A DNA stretch of 55,229 bases from Caulobacter sp. (GCA_021741355.1 JAIOXZ010000024.1:1-55229); one strand, 5' to 3'; positions 28,450 through 37,394 are shown, numbered from the stretch's first letter. Numbers and translations: made by a program. Notes: generated by a model not told the origin, from the sequence alone.

Positions 28450-29535
28450 ATGGCTGACGGGTTCGCTGCTCTCGACTTCACCCCTGAGGTGGAAGCCGCC
28501 GTCGCGCCACTGTGGGAACGGGTCAAGGGCCGGGTCACTCCGCTGGAGTGGCGCGTTCACGCCCCGCTGATCGCCGAGATCAACCGCATCAAGCGCGAGA
28601 AGAACGCCGTCATCCTGGCTCACAACTACATGACGCCCGAGATCTTCCACGGGGTCGGCGACTATGTCGGCGACAGCCTTGGTCTGGCCCGCGAGGCGGC
28701 CCGCTCGGACGCGAAGATCATCGTCCAGGCCGGCGTGCACTTCATGGCCGAGACCAGCAAGGTGTTGTGCCCCGACAAGACCGTGCTGATCCCCGACCTA
28801 CGCGCGGGCTGCAGCCTGGCCAGCTCGATCACCGGCGCCGACGTCAAGCTGATCAAGCAGCGCTACCCCGGCCTGCCGGTGGTCACCTATGTGAACACCA
28901 CCGCCGACGTGAAGGCCGAGACCGACATCTGCTGCACCAGCGCCAATGCGGTGCAGGTCGTTGAATGGGCCGCGAAGCAGTGGGGCGTCGACCGGGTGAT
29001 CCTGATCCCCGACGAATTCCTCGCCCGCAACGTGGCGGCCCAGACCGACGTGAAGATCATCGCCTGGCAGGGCCGCTGCGAGGTGCATGAGCGCTTCAAC
29101 GCCGCCGACATCGCCGAGATGCGGATCGCCTATCCGGGCGCCGAGATCCTCGCCCATCCGGAGTGCCCGGAGGAGGTGCTGGCCGCCGCCGACTTCGCCG
29201 GCTCGACCGCCGCGATGAACGACTATGTCATCACCCGGAAGCCGAAGCAGGTGGTGCTGATCACCGAGTGCTCGATGGCCAGCAATGTCGCCGCCGATGC
29301 GCCCGGCACCCAGTTCATCGGCCCCTGCAACCTGTGCCCGCACATGAAGCGGATCAGCCTGGCGAACATCCACGAGGCGCTGGTGAAGGAGCAGTTCGAG
29401 GTCACCGTCGACCCTGTGCTGGCCGCCCGCGCCCGCCTCGCCGTGCAACGGATGATCGACCTGCCCCCGCCGGCCGAACCCGCGCGCTACGACCTGGTCA
29501 AGGCGCGCCACCACGTCGCTGTGGAGTTGATCTGA
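28450..29535 (+). CDS. nadA: Quinolinate synthase
   Basis: NadA condenses iminoaspartate with dihydroxyacetone phosphate to quinolinate in de novo NAD synthesis, using a [4Fe-4S] cluster. The 361 residues show AVILAHNYMTPEIFHGVGDYVGDSL, the cluster cysteines in VLCPDK, ECSMASNV and NLCPHMKRI, and YVNTTADVKAE. The ATG at 28450 follows AAGGAGG at a normal spacing, and upstream in-frame codons would cross the operator. Downstream genes overlap: the small gene starts at the last base of the nadA stop. Confidence 0.96.
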   Translation: MADGFAALDFTPEVEAAVAPLWERVKGRVTPLEWRVHAPLIAEINRIKREKNAVILAHNYMTPEIFHGVGDYVGDSLGLAREAARSDAKIIVQAGVHFMAETSKVLCPDKTVLIPDLRAGCSLASSITGADVKLIKQRYPGLPVVTYVNTTADVKAETDICCTSANAVQVVEWAAKQWGVDRVILIPDEFLARNVAAQTDVKIIAWQGRCEVHERFNAADIAEMRIAYPGAEILAHPECPEEVLAAADFAGSTAAMNDYVITRKPKQVVLITECSMASNVAADAPGTQFIGPCNLCPHMKRISLANIHEALVKEQFEVTVDPVLAARARLAVQRMIDLPPPAEPARYDLVKARHHVAVELI

Positions 29536-29735
29536 TGATCGCCATCAACAAGCTCGGCGTCGCCTACATGGTCAAGGCGACCCCGCCGGAAGTGACCAAA
29601 CCCTGGGGCAGCCTGCTGCCGCTCAACGCCCGCAACGTGGTGGAGGAACTGATCCGCCACGGCTGCAGCCTGCAGGACGCGTTCGACGCCATGGTCACGG
29701 CCGATCCCGCCCGGGCCGCACTGGAGCTGCGATGA
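29535..29735 (+). CDS. Small protein encoded between nadA and nadB
   Basis: This 66-residue gene starts at ATG overlapping the nadA stop by one base (TGATG) and ends overlapping the nadB start by four bases (ATGA), so it is coupled at both ends. The protein has a polar N-terminus, VTKPWGSLLPLNARNVVEEL in the middle and a helical C-terminus (CSLQDAFDAMVTADPARAALEL). It contains one cysteine and no recognised domain. The tight coupling makes it likely to be a real gene, perhaps an accessory subunit of the NadA-NadB step, but that role is inference. Confidence 0.7.
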   Translation: MIAINKLGVAYMVKATPPEVTKPWGSLLPLNARNVVEELIRHGCSLQDAFDAMVTADPARAALELR

Positions 29736-31252
29736 TCGAGCGTATCCATCACGACGGCGTGCTGGTCATCGGGGCCGGTCTCGCCGGCCTGACCGCCGCC
29801 ATGGCCGTCGCGCCGCGCAAGGCGCTGGTGCTGTCGCCGACGCCGCTGAACCAGGGCTGCTCCTCGGCCTGGGCGCAGGGCGGCATGGCCGCAGCGCTCG
29901 GCGAGGACGATGCGCCCGCGCTGCACGCCGCCGACACCCTGGCCGCCGGCGCGGGCCTCTGTGACGCCGGCATGGTCGACATCCTGACCCGTGAAGGCCC
30001 GGACGCCGTGCGTCATCTGGCCGAGCTCGGCGCGCCGTTCGACCGGACCGCCGAGGGCGGCTTCGCCCAGAGCCTTGAGGCCGCCCACAGCCGCGCCCGC
30101 GTGGCGCGGGTCAAGGGCGACCAGGCCGGCGCCGAGATCATGCGCGCCATGACCGTGGCCGCCTATGTCTCGCCGCTGATCAACACCCGCGCCGGGGTCC
30201 GCGCCCGCCTGCTGCTGCAGGATGCGACCGGGCGCGTGCGCGGCGTGCTGGCCGAGCAGAAGGGCCGGCTGATCGAGATCACCGCCGACGCGGTCGTGCT
30301 GGCCACCGGCGGGATCGGCGGCCTCTACGCCGTGACCACCACCCCGGCCGAGCTGAAGGGCGAAGGGCTCGGCCTCGCCGCCCTGGCCGGCGCCGTGATC
30401 AGCGATCCCGAATTTGTCCAGTTCCACCCGACCGCCATCGACATCGGCCGAGACCCCGCCCCGCTGGCCACGGAGGCCCTGCGCGGCGAAGGCGCCCGGC
30501 TGCTCAACGCGGCGGGCGAGGCGTTCATGAGCCGCTACGATCCGGCCGCCGAGCTGGCGCCGCGCGACGTCGTGGCCCGGGCGATCCACGCCGAGATCCA
30601 GGCAGGGCGTGGCGCGTTCCTCGACGCGCGCGGCGCGGTCGGCGACCACTTCCCGGACGAGTTTCCCGGCGTCTTCGCCGCCTGCATGAGCGCCGGCATC
30701 GACCCGCGCTACCAGGTGATCCCGGTCGCCCCGGCCTGCCACTATCACATGGGCGGCGTGGTCACCGACGCCACGGGCGCGACCAGCCTGACCGGCCTCT
30801 ACGCCGCCGGCGAATGCGCCTCGACCGGCGTGCACGGCGCCAACCGCCTGGCCAGCAACTCGCTGCTCGAAGCGGCCGTGTTCGGCGCGCGCGCAGGGGC
30901 CGCCGCCCGCGACATCGGCGCGCCGACCGCGCGGCTGGTGCGGGGCGAGGCCCTGCCGGACCTGCCCGCCAAGGCCCTGGCCGCGCTGCGGCAGGCCATG
31001 AGCCGTGACGCCGGCGTGGTCCGTGACGCCGACGGCCTGACCCGTCTGATCGAGACCGTCGAGGCGATGAAGGCCGAGCACGGCGAGGGCCCGATCCTGG
31101 CCGCCGCCGGACTGGTCGCGGAGGCCGCCCTCGCGCGGCGTGAGAGCCGCGGCGCCCACTACCGCACAGACTTCCCCTTGTCGGCGGAACCGCCGGCCCG
31201 CACCTTCATCACCCACCCGGGCCAGCAGGCCCTCAAGGTCGCCGCCGAATGA
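29732..31252 (+). CDS. nadB: L-aspartate oxidase
   Basis: NadB oxidises L-aspartate to iminoaspartate, feeding NadA. The 506-residue flavoprotein has the FAD motif [16 protein letters not shown], the succinate-dehydrogenase/fumarate-reductase fold signature [17 protein letters not shown], the active-site [11 protein letters not shown] and HMGGVVTD segments, and [21 protein letters not shown]. It overlaps the upstream small gene and its stop overlaps the nadC start (ATGA). The length is on the short side of the family because the C-terminal helical domain is compact. Confidence 0.95.
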   Translation: MIERIHHDGVLVIGAGLAGLTAAMAVAPRKALVLSPTPLNQGCSSAWAQGGMAAALGEDDAPALHAADTLAAGAGLCDAGMVDILTREGPDAVRHLAELGAPFDRTAEGGFAQSLEAAHSRARVARVKGDQAGAEIMRAMTVAAYVSPLINTRAGVRARLLLQDATGRVRGVLAEQKGRLIEITADAVVLATGGIGGLYAVTTTPAELKGEGLGLAALAGAVISDPEFVQFHPTAIDIGRDPAPLATEALRGEGARLLNAAGEAFMSRYDPAAELAPRDVVARAIHAEIQAGRGAFLDARGAVGDHFPDEFPGVFAACMSAGIDPRYQVIPVAPACHYHMGGVVTDATGATSLTGLYAAGECASTGVHGANRLASNSLLEAAVFGARAGAAARDIGAPTARLVRGEALPDLPAKALAALRQAMSRDAGVVRDADGLTRLIETVEAMKAEHGEGPILAAAGLVAEAALARRESRGAHYRTDFPLSAEPPARTFITHPGQQALKVAAE

Positions 31253-32094
31253 TCGCTCCCCTGCCCGACCTGCTGATCGACCCGGTCGTCCGCGCCGCCC
31301 TGGCGGAGGATCTGGGACGCGCGGGGGATATCACGGCGCTCGCCTGTATCGACGCCGACGCCCGACTGGAGGCGACGTTCGGCGCTCGCAAGGCCGGGAC
31401 CATCGCGGGTCTCGCCTGCGCGCGTCTCGCGATCCTGGCCATGGATCCGGAGGCGAAGTTCAAGGCGCGCGTCGAAGACGGCGATCAGGTGAAGGCCGGC
31501 GCCGTGCTGGCGAAAGTCTCGGCCAACGCCCGCGCCCTGTTGTCGGCGGAACGGACGGCGCTGAACCTGCTCGGTCGACTGAGCGGCGTGGCGACGCTGA
31601 CGCGCAGCTATGTCGACGCCGTCGCCGGCACGACGGCCCGCATCACCGACACCCGCAAGACGACCCCGGGCCTGCGGGCGCTGGAGAAATACGCCGTCCG
31701 TTGTGGCGGCGCGCTGAACCACCGCTTCGGACTGGATGACGCCATCCTGATCAAGGACAACCACATCGCGGCCTGCGGCGGGGTCGGCGAGGCCATCCGC
31801 CGCGCCCGCGCCTTCGGCGGGCATCTGGTCAAGGTCGAGTGTGAGGTCGACAGCCTGGCGCAGCTGGTCGAGGCGCTCGACGCCGGCCCGGACGTGGTGA
31901 TGCTCGACAACTTCAGCCTCAAGACCCTGCGCGTCGCGGTCGGCATGGCGGCCGGCCGCGTGGTGCTGGAGGCCTCGGGCGGGGTGAACCTCGGCACCGT
32001 CCGCGACATCGCCGAGACCGGCGTGGACGTGATCAGCGTCGGCGCCCTGACCCACTCGGCGAGCGTGCTGGACATCGGCCTGGACGCGGCGTGA
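31249..32094 (+). CDS. nadC: Nicotinate-nucleotide pyrophosphorylase (carboxylating)
   Basis: NadC (quinolinate phosphoribosyltransferase) makes nicotinate mononucleotide from quinolinate and PRPP. The 281 residues contain [71 protein letters not shown] and [18 protein letters not shown], all standard. It is the last gene of the nadA-sORF-nadB-nadC unit and is followed by a family A repeat. Confidence 0.97.
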   Translation: MIAPLPDLLIDPVVRAALAEDLGRAGDITALACIDADARLEATFGARKAGTIAGLACARLAILAMDPEAKFKARVEDGDQVKAGAVLAKVSANARALLSAERTALNLLGRLSGVATLTRSYVDAVAGTTARITDTRKTTPGLRALEKYAVRCGGALNHRFGLDDAILIKDNHIAACGGVGEAIRRARAFGGHLVKVECEVDSLAQLVEALDAGPDVVMLDNFSLKTLRVAVGMAAGRVVLEASGGVNLGTVRDIAETGVDVISVGALTHSASVLDIGLDAA

Positions 32095-32097
32095 TCT

Positions 32098-32214
32098 ATC
32101 CTCCCCAGCTTGCTGGGGAGGGGGACCATGCGAAGCATGGTGGAGGGGAGTCGGTGCACGGACTCCCCTCCACCGCCTCCGGCGGTCCCCCTCCCCGCGA
32201 TGCGGGGAGGATCT
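32098..32214. repeat. Modular palindromic repeat (family A), copy 4
   Basis: This copy matches copy 1 closely: outer CCTCCCC...GGGGAGG hairpins, inner ACCATGC...GCATGGT on the left and ACCGCC...GGCGGT on the right, and a GTGCAC centre. It directly follows nadC and precedes the SDR gene. Confidence 0.92.
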
Positions 32215-32239
32215 CCGTGAACTGAAGGCGAGCCCAACC

Positions 32240-32995
32240 ATGAACATCGACCTGACCGGCAAGACCGTGCTCGTCACCGGGGCCAGCCGGGGGATCGGGG
32301 CGGCGATCGCGACGGCGCTGGCGGGGTCCGGCGCGAGGGTGGCGGTGCACTATTCCGCCTCGCCTGACGACGCGGCGCAGGTCGCCGACGCCTGCGGGCC
32401 CGACGCCCGCACCTTTGCCGCCGACCTCGCCGACCCGGCCGACTGCCAGCGGCTGTGGGCCGAGGTCGTCGCCCGTTATGCCCGCATCGATGTGCTGGTG
32501 AACAATGCCGGCGTGGCGACCGCCGTCGATGACCCGTCCATCGACCGCTGGCTCGAAATCTGGAACCGGACGCTCGACGTAAACCTGCGCGCCACGGCCC
32601 TGCTCTGCCGGCTGGCGACCGACCATTTCGCGGCCATGGGCGGCGGGCGGATCATCAACATCAGCTCGCGGGCGGCGTTCCGCGGCGACCAGCCGGACTA
32701 CATCGCCTACGCCGCTTCCAAGGGCGGGATGGTCGCCCTGACCCGCTCGATCGCGCGGGGCTTCGGCAAGCAGGGGATCGTGGCGTTCAATGTCGCGCCG
32801 GGCTTCACCCGCACGGCCATGGCGCAGGACTTCATCGACGAGTACGGCGAGGACTACGCGACCAGCGACATCGCCCTGACGCGGCTGACAGAGCCAAAGG
32901 ACATCGCCCCGACCGTAGTATTCCTCGCCAGCGGCCTGGCCGACCACGCCACCGGCGCGACGATCGACATCAACGCCGGCTCCTACGTGCACTAG
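32240..32995 (+). CDS. Short-chain dehydrogenase/reductase, FabG-like
   Basis: This 251-residue SDR has VLVTGASRGIGAAIA (cofactor), LVNNAGVATAVDD, the catalytic Ser in NISSRAAFRG and YAASKGG with Tyr and Lys. It ends with HATGATIDINAGSYVH. Members reduce 3-oxoacyl groups or small ketones; the exact substrate is unknown. Its TAG stop lies in CTAG shared with the convergent acyltransferase stop. Confidence 0.92.
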   Translation: MNIDLTGKTVLVTGASRGIGAAIATALAGSGARVAVHYSASPDDAAQVADACGPDARTFAADLADPADCQRLWAEVVARYARIDVLVNNAGVATAVDDPSIDRWLEIWNRTLDVNLRATALLCRLATDHFAAMGGGRIINISSRAAFRGDQPDYIAYAASKGGMVALTRSIARGFGKQGIVAFNVAPGFTRTAMAQDFIDEYGEDYATSDIALTRLTEPKDIAPTVVFLASGLADHATGATIDINAGSYVH

Positions 32996-34107
32996 GCAGT
33001 CGAGGCCGCCTCCGCCGTCGAGGACCTCACCGTCCGCCGTCGCGCCAGCCAAGCCTGTACCGGCGCGTCGAAGAAGCGATGGAACAGGCCGGCGGCCATC
33101 AGGGACAACGGCAGCGACGCGGCCCACAGGACCCAGTGCAGCCAGGCGGGCAGCGGCAGAACGCCGTACAGCACGTTGAGCCCGGCGAACCAGACCATGC
33201 CGGTCAGGGAATGGGTGATGAACAGGGCGAAGGACAGCTTGGCCCCCTGTTCAATCAGCGCGGAGGGTCTGGTCACGGGCAGCCGGCCGAGGGCCAGCAC
33301 GATGGTCGCGATGGCGATGATGCTGGGCAGGTCGAAGCGACCCGCGATCTGCAGAATGACGAGAGCCGCGACGGCCAGGCCGGCAAGCCAACGGGCGGCG
33401 GCGACGCCGGGGCGCCCCTGTTCGACCACGCGGGCGATGCAGATCCCCAGCAGGAACAGGGGTGCGGCCCGGATCACGCCCAGACTGAAATCGAGATCGT
33501 AGAGGCTGTGGTGGAAGACCCGCCGGCAGACGAGGTCGCCGGCCATCACGGCGGCCAGTCCGAGCGCGAGCAGGGCCGACGGACTGGTGATGCGGCTGAT
33601 GCAGCGCCAGGCGAGCGGGAAGGCGGCGTAGCAGACCAGCAGCGCCGACAGCGACCAGCTCGGGTGGTTCCACCCGCCGCCGCCGGAAAGACCCCAGGCC
33701 TGCATCAGGAACCCCTGCATGAGAAAGGCCGTCGCCGTGTAGTTTTCAGGATGCCGCACGCCAATCCCGACCAGGGTGGCCAGGCCCAGGACGATCCCCA
33801 ATGCCGCCAGCACCATCACCTGGGCCGGCCAGATGCGCGTCAGCCGCTTCCTGAGGAAATCCAGCAGGCCGACGCGGCCCGACAGGATCTGGCCGCCATA
33901 AGCGCGGCCCAGCACATACCCCGACAGGATGAGGAAGAAGTCGGTGGCGAGGTAGCCGCGGCCGAACACCGGGTGCAGGTCCGCCAGGGCGATCGGCGCC
34001 TCGGTCCCGTAGTGATACAGCACGATCAGCAAGGCTGCGGCAAACCGCAGCAGGTCGAGCGCGCCGCCGCGACCGTCCTGCCCGGAATGGGCCACAGAAT
34101 GGGACAT
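32992..34107 (-). CDS. Acyltransferase-3 family membrane protein
   Basis: The 371-residue protein has about ten membrane helices and the acyltransferase-3 signatures GGALDLLRFAAALLIVLYHYG, the invariant FFLILSGYVLGRAY and HPSWSLSALLVCYAAFPL. It lacks the SGNH domain found in the other acyltransferase at 12 kb, so it is the short form that acylates exopolysaccharide, membrane-derived oligosaccharide or O-antigen. ATG 34107 is used; an in-frame GTG at 34119 would add four residues. Confidence 0.9.
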   Translation of the reverse strand: MSHSVAHSGQDGRGGALDLLRFAAALLIVLYHYGTEAPIALADLHPVFGRGYLATDFFLILSGYVLGRAYGGQILSGRVGLLDFLRKRLTRIWPAQVMVLAALGIVLGLATLVGIGVRHPENYTATAFLMQGFLMQAWGLSGGGGWNHPSWSLSALLVCYAAFPLAWRCISRITSPSALLALGLAAVMAGDLVCRRVFHHSLYDLDFSLGVIRAAPLFLLGICIARVVEQGRPGVAAARWLAGLAVAALVILQIAGRFDLPSIIAIATIVLALGRLPVTRPSALIEQGAKLSFALFITHSLTGMVWFAGLNVLYGVLPLPAWLHWVLWAASLPLSLMAAGLFHRFFDAPVQAWLARRRTVRSSTAEAASTA

Positions 34108-34208
34108 ATCTCGCTTCACGGGCGAAGCCTCCGGGGAACTGTCAGGAGGACTTGCATCTCCCGGGCCGTCGCTTATCTGTATCAGCAGCAGTTACTTACG
34201 GAGTCGCC

Positions 34209-34997
34209 ATGACCGCTCGCATGCCGGTCCTGTTCCTCGGCCACGGTTCGCCGATGAACGCCATTGAGGACAACGCCTGGCGGCGCGGCTGGGCGAGCGT
34301 CGCCGCGTCCCTGCCCCGCCCCAGGGCGGTGCTCTGCATCTCGGCGCACTGGGAAACCTCCGGCGCCGCGGCCGTGTCGGCGGCGGAGCGCCCGGTCACC
34401 ATCCATGACTTCGGCGGCTTCCCCCAGGCCCTGTTTGACGTGCAGTACGGGGCGCCCGGCGATCCGGCGCTGGCCGGGCGGGTCGGCGACCTGCTGGCGC
34501 CCGACGCTGTGGTTCAGCACCCGACACGCGGCCTGGATCACGGCGCCTGGAGCGTCCTGCTGCCGATGTACCCGGAGGCCGACGTGCCGATCGTCCAGCT
34601 CAGCCTGGACCGGTCGAAGCCCAATGCCTGGCACCACGCGGCCGGCGCCCGGCTGGCGCCCCTGCGCGACGAAAGGGTGCTGATCGTGGCCAGCGGCGAC
34701 ATCGTGCACAATCTGCGGGACGTGAACTTCCGCAGCGGCGCGACCCCCGACTGGGCGCCCCGATTCAACGAAACCGCCAAGCAGCTGGTCGAGGCGCGAG
34801 ACCACGGCCCGCTGATCGACTGGGAAACCCTCGGCGCGGACGCCCATGCCGCGATCAACAGCGCCGAACACTATCTGCCGCTGCTCTACGCCCTGGGCGC
34901 GGCCGACCCGGATGAGCCGGTCAGCGTGTTCAACGACGACGTCTTCGCCGGGATCTCGATGACCAGCCTGCAGTTCGGCCAGGCCCGACACCCCTGA
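34209..34997 (+). CDS. DODA-type extradiol aromatic ring-opening dioxygenase (YgiD-like)
   Basis: The 262-residue protein is a LigB-type dioxygenase: VLFLGHGSPMNAIEDN (metal His), LCISAHWETSG (second His), TRGLDHGAWSVLLPMYP and VLIVASGDIVHNLRDVN. Members cleave catechols such as DOPA, and the metal may be Zn or Fe depending on subfamily. The ATG at 34209 follows GGAG at normal distance. It is divergent from the acyltransferase and convergent with the next gene with no gap. Confidence 0.9.
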   Translation: MTARMPVLFLGHGSPMNAIEDNAWRRGWASVAASLPRPRAVLCISAHWETSGAAAVSAAERPVTIHDFGGFPQALFDVQYGAPGDPALAGRVGDLLAPDAVVQHPTRGLDHGAWSVLLPMYPEADVPIVQLSLDRSKPNAWHHAAGARLAPLRDERVLIVASGDIVHNLRDVNFRSGATPDWAPRFNETAKQLVEARDHGPLIDWETLGADAHAAINSAEHYLPLLYALGAADPDEPVSVFNDDVFAGISMTSLQFGQARHP

Positions 34998-35714
34998 TCA
35001 GCACCCGGGCGGCGGGCGGAAGTCGCGCGTCTCCATCGCCTGCAGCCCCAGTTCCGCGCGGCGGGCATCGAGGCCGTCCGGATCCTCGACCACCCCGACC
35101 GTCCAGGTTCCGGCCTTGCAGACCGGCTGGGTGCCGAAGCGCTGCGGCCGACCCTCCAGCACGGCCAGCCGGTCGACGACACTGGCGTACCAGGCCGGCA
35201 TCACCTCGGCGTCAGCGACCAGCGGGGCCATCCGGGATGACGCCTCGCGCATCAGCTTGCGGTCGTTCACCGCATGCACCGTGATCAGCCAGGCCGCCCG
35301 CGCCGCGTCCTCGCCATAGGCCGTGCGGCCGAACCAGCCGCCACCCGGCGGCAGCATCGCCTTCAGCGCCGCCTGATTGCGGCGGTCGATCGCCTCGACC
35401 AGCGACCAGGCCGCGCTCAGGATCGCCCGCTGCTCGTCGAAGGTCATGGTTTCGAGATCGAGGTCGTACAGCGCCTCCCGGGCCGCCTGCTCGATCCCGG
35501 CCAGCCGCGTCAGCTTTTCGGCGTCCGGTGTCGCCGGCGGCAGGGCGTCCAGCTGGGCCTGTTTCGCCCTGATCGTCGCCTTCAGCCCGCGCACGAGCTT
35601 CTCGCCGCGCGGCGACAGACCAGGGCCCGCGTCGGGCGCATAGACCGGCGACGCCGCCAGGGCCGGGGTGGCGGTGATCGCAAAGGCAGTCAGCAGCAGA
35701 CGGCGCGTGAGCAT
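34998..35714 (-). CDS. Exported helical protein, DUF6624-like
   Basis: The 238-residue protein has a signal peptide (MLTRRLLLTAFAITATPALA, cleaved near ALAASPV). The mature region is mostly helical: VRGLKATIRAKQAQLDALP, then GGGWFGRTAYGEDAARAAWLITVHAVNDRKLMR, which recalls DUF6624 proteins, and a C-terminal YASVVDRLAVLEGRPQRFGT. Two cysteines (PVCKAGTW and the C-terminal PPGC) may pair. The function is unknown. Confidence 0.72.
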   Translation of the reverse strand: MLTRRLLLTAFAITATPALAASPVYAPDAGPGLSPRGEKLVRGLKATIRAKQAQLDALPPATPDAEKLTRLAGIEQAAREALYDLDLETMTFDEQRAILSAAWSLVEAIDRRNQAALKAMLPPGGGWFGRTAYGEDAARAAWLITVHAVNDRKLMREASSRMAPLVADAEVMPAWYASVVDRLAVLEGRPQRFGTQPVCKAGTWTVGVVEDPDGLDARRAELGLQAMETRDFRPPPGC

Positions 35715-35802
35715 GTCCGGACACTCCGAAGGATGCGGAGACTGTCCATCATCCTGCCATGAGCGCAACCGCACTGCCTTTGATCTCCGGAGGGAGGGGG
35801 AC

Positions 35803-35997
35803 CTAACCGGTCTTGCCCTGTCCCGTCTGGACCCTGGCCTCCTCCAGCGCCTCCCCTTCGGGACCGTCGAGGGCCTGCTCGGCCTCGCGGGCCTTCTGCC
35901 GCACCGGACCGGTCTCGACGAACGCCCGCTGGGCGTCATCGAACCGCTTGGCGGCCTCGTAATCGCCCTCGCCCTGAATTTTGGTCTTGTCGGTCAT
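35803..35997 (-). CDS. Small acidic protein of unknown function
   Basis: This 64-residue protein, MTDKTKIQGEGDYEAAKRFD at the start, is hydrophilic and rich in Glu, Ala and Gln, with no cysteine or membrane segment. Such proteins appear in several alphaproteobacteria as conserved hypothetical proteins that may be stress-related. The ATG at 35997 follows AGGT five bases upstream; a start four codons earlier is possible. Confidence 0.6.
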   Translation of the reverse strand: MTDKTKIQGEGDYEAAKRFDDAQRAFVETGPVRQKAREAEQALDGPEGEALEEARVQTGQGKTG

Positions 35998-36118
35998 GTC
36001 GACCTCCATGGGGTGCCTGGAGAGCAAACCCGAACCCGACCGCACAGGTTCCCGCGCGACGGACGGGAACAGATTGCGTCTTCACGGGGTTGTCATCCCA
36101 TCATCAAGGGAGACACCC

Positions 36119-36391
36119 ATGCGCACCACCCTGACACTCCTGGCCGCCTCGGCCGCAGCCCTGTCGTTCGCCGCCTGCAGCGGTCCGGCCGAGGATGCCG
36201 CCCACAAGCAGGCTGACGCAGTGGAGGCCGCCGGCGACGCCAGGGGCGACGCTCTCGACAAGCAGGCCGAGGCCGTCGAGGGCGTCGCCCCGGCCCAGGC
36301 CGAAGTGCTCGAAGACCAGGCCGACGCCGCCCGCAAGGCCGGCGACGCGCAATCCGACGCCATCAAGAAGGACACCGACCGCGCCTACTGA
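36119..36391 (+). CDS. Small lipoprotein with Ala/Asp/Gln helical repeats
   Basis: The 90-residue protein has a lipoprotein signal (MRTTLTLLAASAAALSFAAC), with Cys20 as the likely lipidation site. The mature part is an amphipathic helical repeat of about eleven residues, with units such as KQADAVEAAGDARGDALD and KQAEAVEGVAPAQAEVLED, and then KAGDAQSDAIKKD. This resembles LEA-type or apolipoprotein-like helices. A hairpin (36408-36437) follows. The function is unknown. Confidence 0.72.
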   Translation: MRTTLTLLAASAAALSFAACSGPAEDAAHKQADAVEAAGDARGDALDKQAEAVEGVAPAQAEVLEDQADAARKAGDAQSDAIKKDTDRAY

Positions 36392-36407
36392 TGCGGAGTG
36401 AACGGCC

Positions 36408-36437
36408 CTCCCCCTTCCGGCGCGCCGGGCGGGGGAG
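36408..36437. terminator. GC-rich hairpin after the small lipoprotein gene
   Basis: CTCCCCC and GGGGGAG arms enclose an inner CCGGCGCGCCGG-type palindrome. There is no T-run, so it may be a 3' stabiliser or a decayed repeat unit rather than an intrinsic terminator. Confidence 0.4.
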
Positions 36438-36572
36438 AGCTCGATCAGATGCGCGGCTGGGACAGGAATGGCTGGTGCCGCGACGATCAGGGTGTTGTAG
36501 AACGGACCATCACCGCTGGCCGACCCTCGCCGGCGTGTTGCCGGCCCCGGGCGCCGCGTTCCGGAGACGGTC

Positions 36573-36683
36573 ATGGCCAAGGGTCAGAAGAAATCCAACA
36601 AGGAAGTCCGCAAACCCAAGGCGGACAAGAAGGCCGCCGCTGCGCCGACCAGCCGGTTCATCGAGGTCGCCGGGAAGAAGTAG
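36573..36683 (+). CDS. 36-residue basic protein
   Basis: The gene encodes MAKGQKKSNKEVRKPKADKK followed by AAAAPTSRFIEVAGKK. The lysine content is very high, which suggests binding to nucleic acid or ribosome. GGAGACGG about ten bases before ATG fits a ribosome site. Similar short lysine-rich proteins starting MAKGQ are seen in alphaproteobacteria as far as recalled, but this could not be checked here. The BIME-like repeat follows immediately. Confidence 0.6.
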   Translation: MAKGQKKSNKEVRKPKADKKAAAAPTSRFIEVAGKK

Positions 36684-36689
36684 GCCGTA

Positions 36690-36769
36690 GGGGACATGTA
36701 CCGAAGGTACGTGTCCCCAAATCGAGCTTCTGAGGGTTTAGGGGACACGTACCTTCGGTACATGTCCCC
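36690..36769. repeat. BIME-like double palindrome (GGGGACATG family), copy 2
   Basis: Two hairpins, 36690-36718 and 36741-36769, are exact reverse complements of each other over 29 bp, with about 22 bp between. Each has one T-G or C-A position in an otherwise perfect stem (the eighth pair), the same position as in the other copies. It lies between the basic-protein gene and the convergent DUF3501 gene. Confidence 0.92.
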
Positions 36770-36772
36770 GGG

Positions 36773-37375
36773 TCAGCTCAGATCCTTCGCCAGCTCGGCC
36801 CGGCTCGCCGGGCTGAGCATCGCCATGTGGGCGTAGTGCTCGTGGTCGCAGCCCAGGGCGATGGTCACGGTCGGGTCGCGGAAGACGGTCTTCATCGCCT
36901 CGGTCAGCGGGAAACGCACGAAGTGGATGGAGGACGTCTTGCCGTCCTCACGCGTGCGCTCGACATTGTCGCCCTCCTCGGGAACGCCGGGCGTGCGGGC
37001 GTCGGCGCCGAACTGGAGGAAGAAGCAGTCCTCGACGCCCCCCAGCCGCGCCAGAGCCGCCGCGCGACGCACGGGCTCGTCGATCTCGAACATGATCGTC
37101 GCGACCAGCTCGGCCCCCTGCGGGATCAGCGGGTTGTAGGCGGCCAGCTCATCCGGGACCTGCTCCGCGCCGCCCTTTTCGGTCAGCAGCATCTCCTGCA
37201 CCTGGAACAGCATGGTCTCATAGCTCTCGAAGATCGCTGTGCAGAACGGCCCGAGCGAAATCCGCCTCAGCCGCTTTGCGGGCAGGAGCGCGGCCCGGCG
37301 TTCGCTGCGCTGGCGGGCGTGCTCGGCGTCGCTGACCAGGTCGGCGGGGGTGATGCGGCGTTCAGAGAGGGGCAT
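36773..37375 (-). CDS. DUF3501 family protein
   Basis: The 200-residue protein matches DUF3501: ISLGPFCTAIFESYETMLFQVQEML near the N-terminus, QGAELVATIMFEIDEPVRR and FVRFPLTEAMKTVFRD. Two His-containing segments near the end (CDHEHYAHMA) are striking. DUF3501 genes are often next to a rubrerythrin and a heterodisulfide-reductase-like Fe-S protein, exactly as here. A role in oxidative stress or redox metabolism is inferred from that context. Confidence 0.85.
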   Translation of the reverse strand: MPLSERRITPADLVSDAEHARQRSERRAALLPAKRLRRISLGPFCTAIFESYETMLFQVQEMLLTEKGGAEQVPDELAAYNPLIPQGAELVATIMFEIDEPVRRAAALARLGGVEDCFFLQFGADARTPGVPEEGDNVERTREDGKTSSIHFVRFPLTEAMKTVFRDPTVTIALGCDHEHYAHMAMLSPASRAELAKDLS

Positions 37376-37394
37376 GGGTGAAATCCAGCAATAC

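Noticed and set aside
29564..31216. 550-codon minus-strand frame opposite nadB
   Set aside because: It is a complement artefact of nadB, which has all expected motifs.
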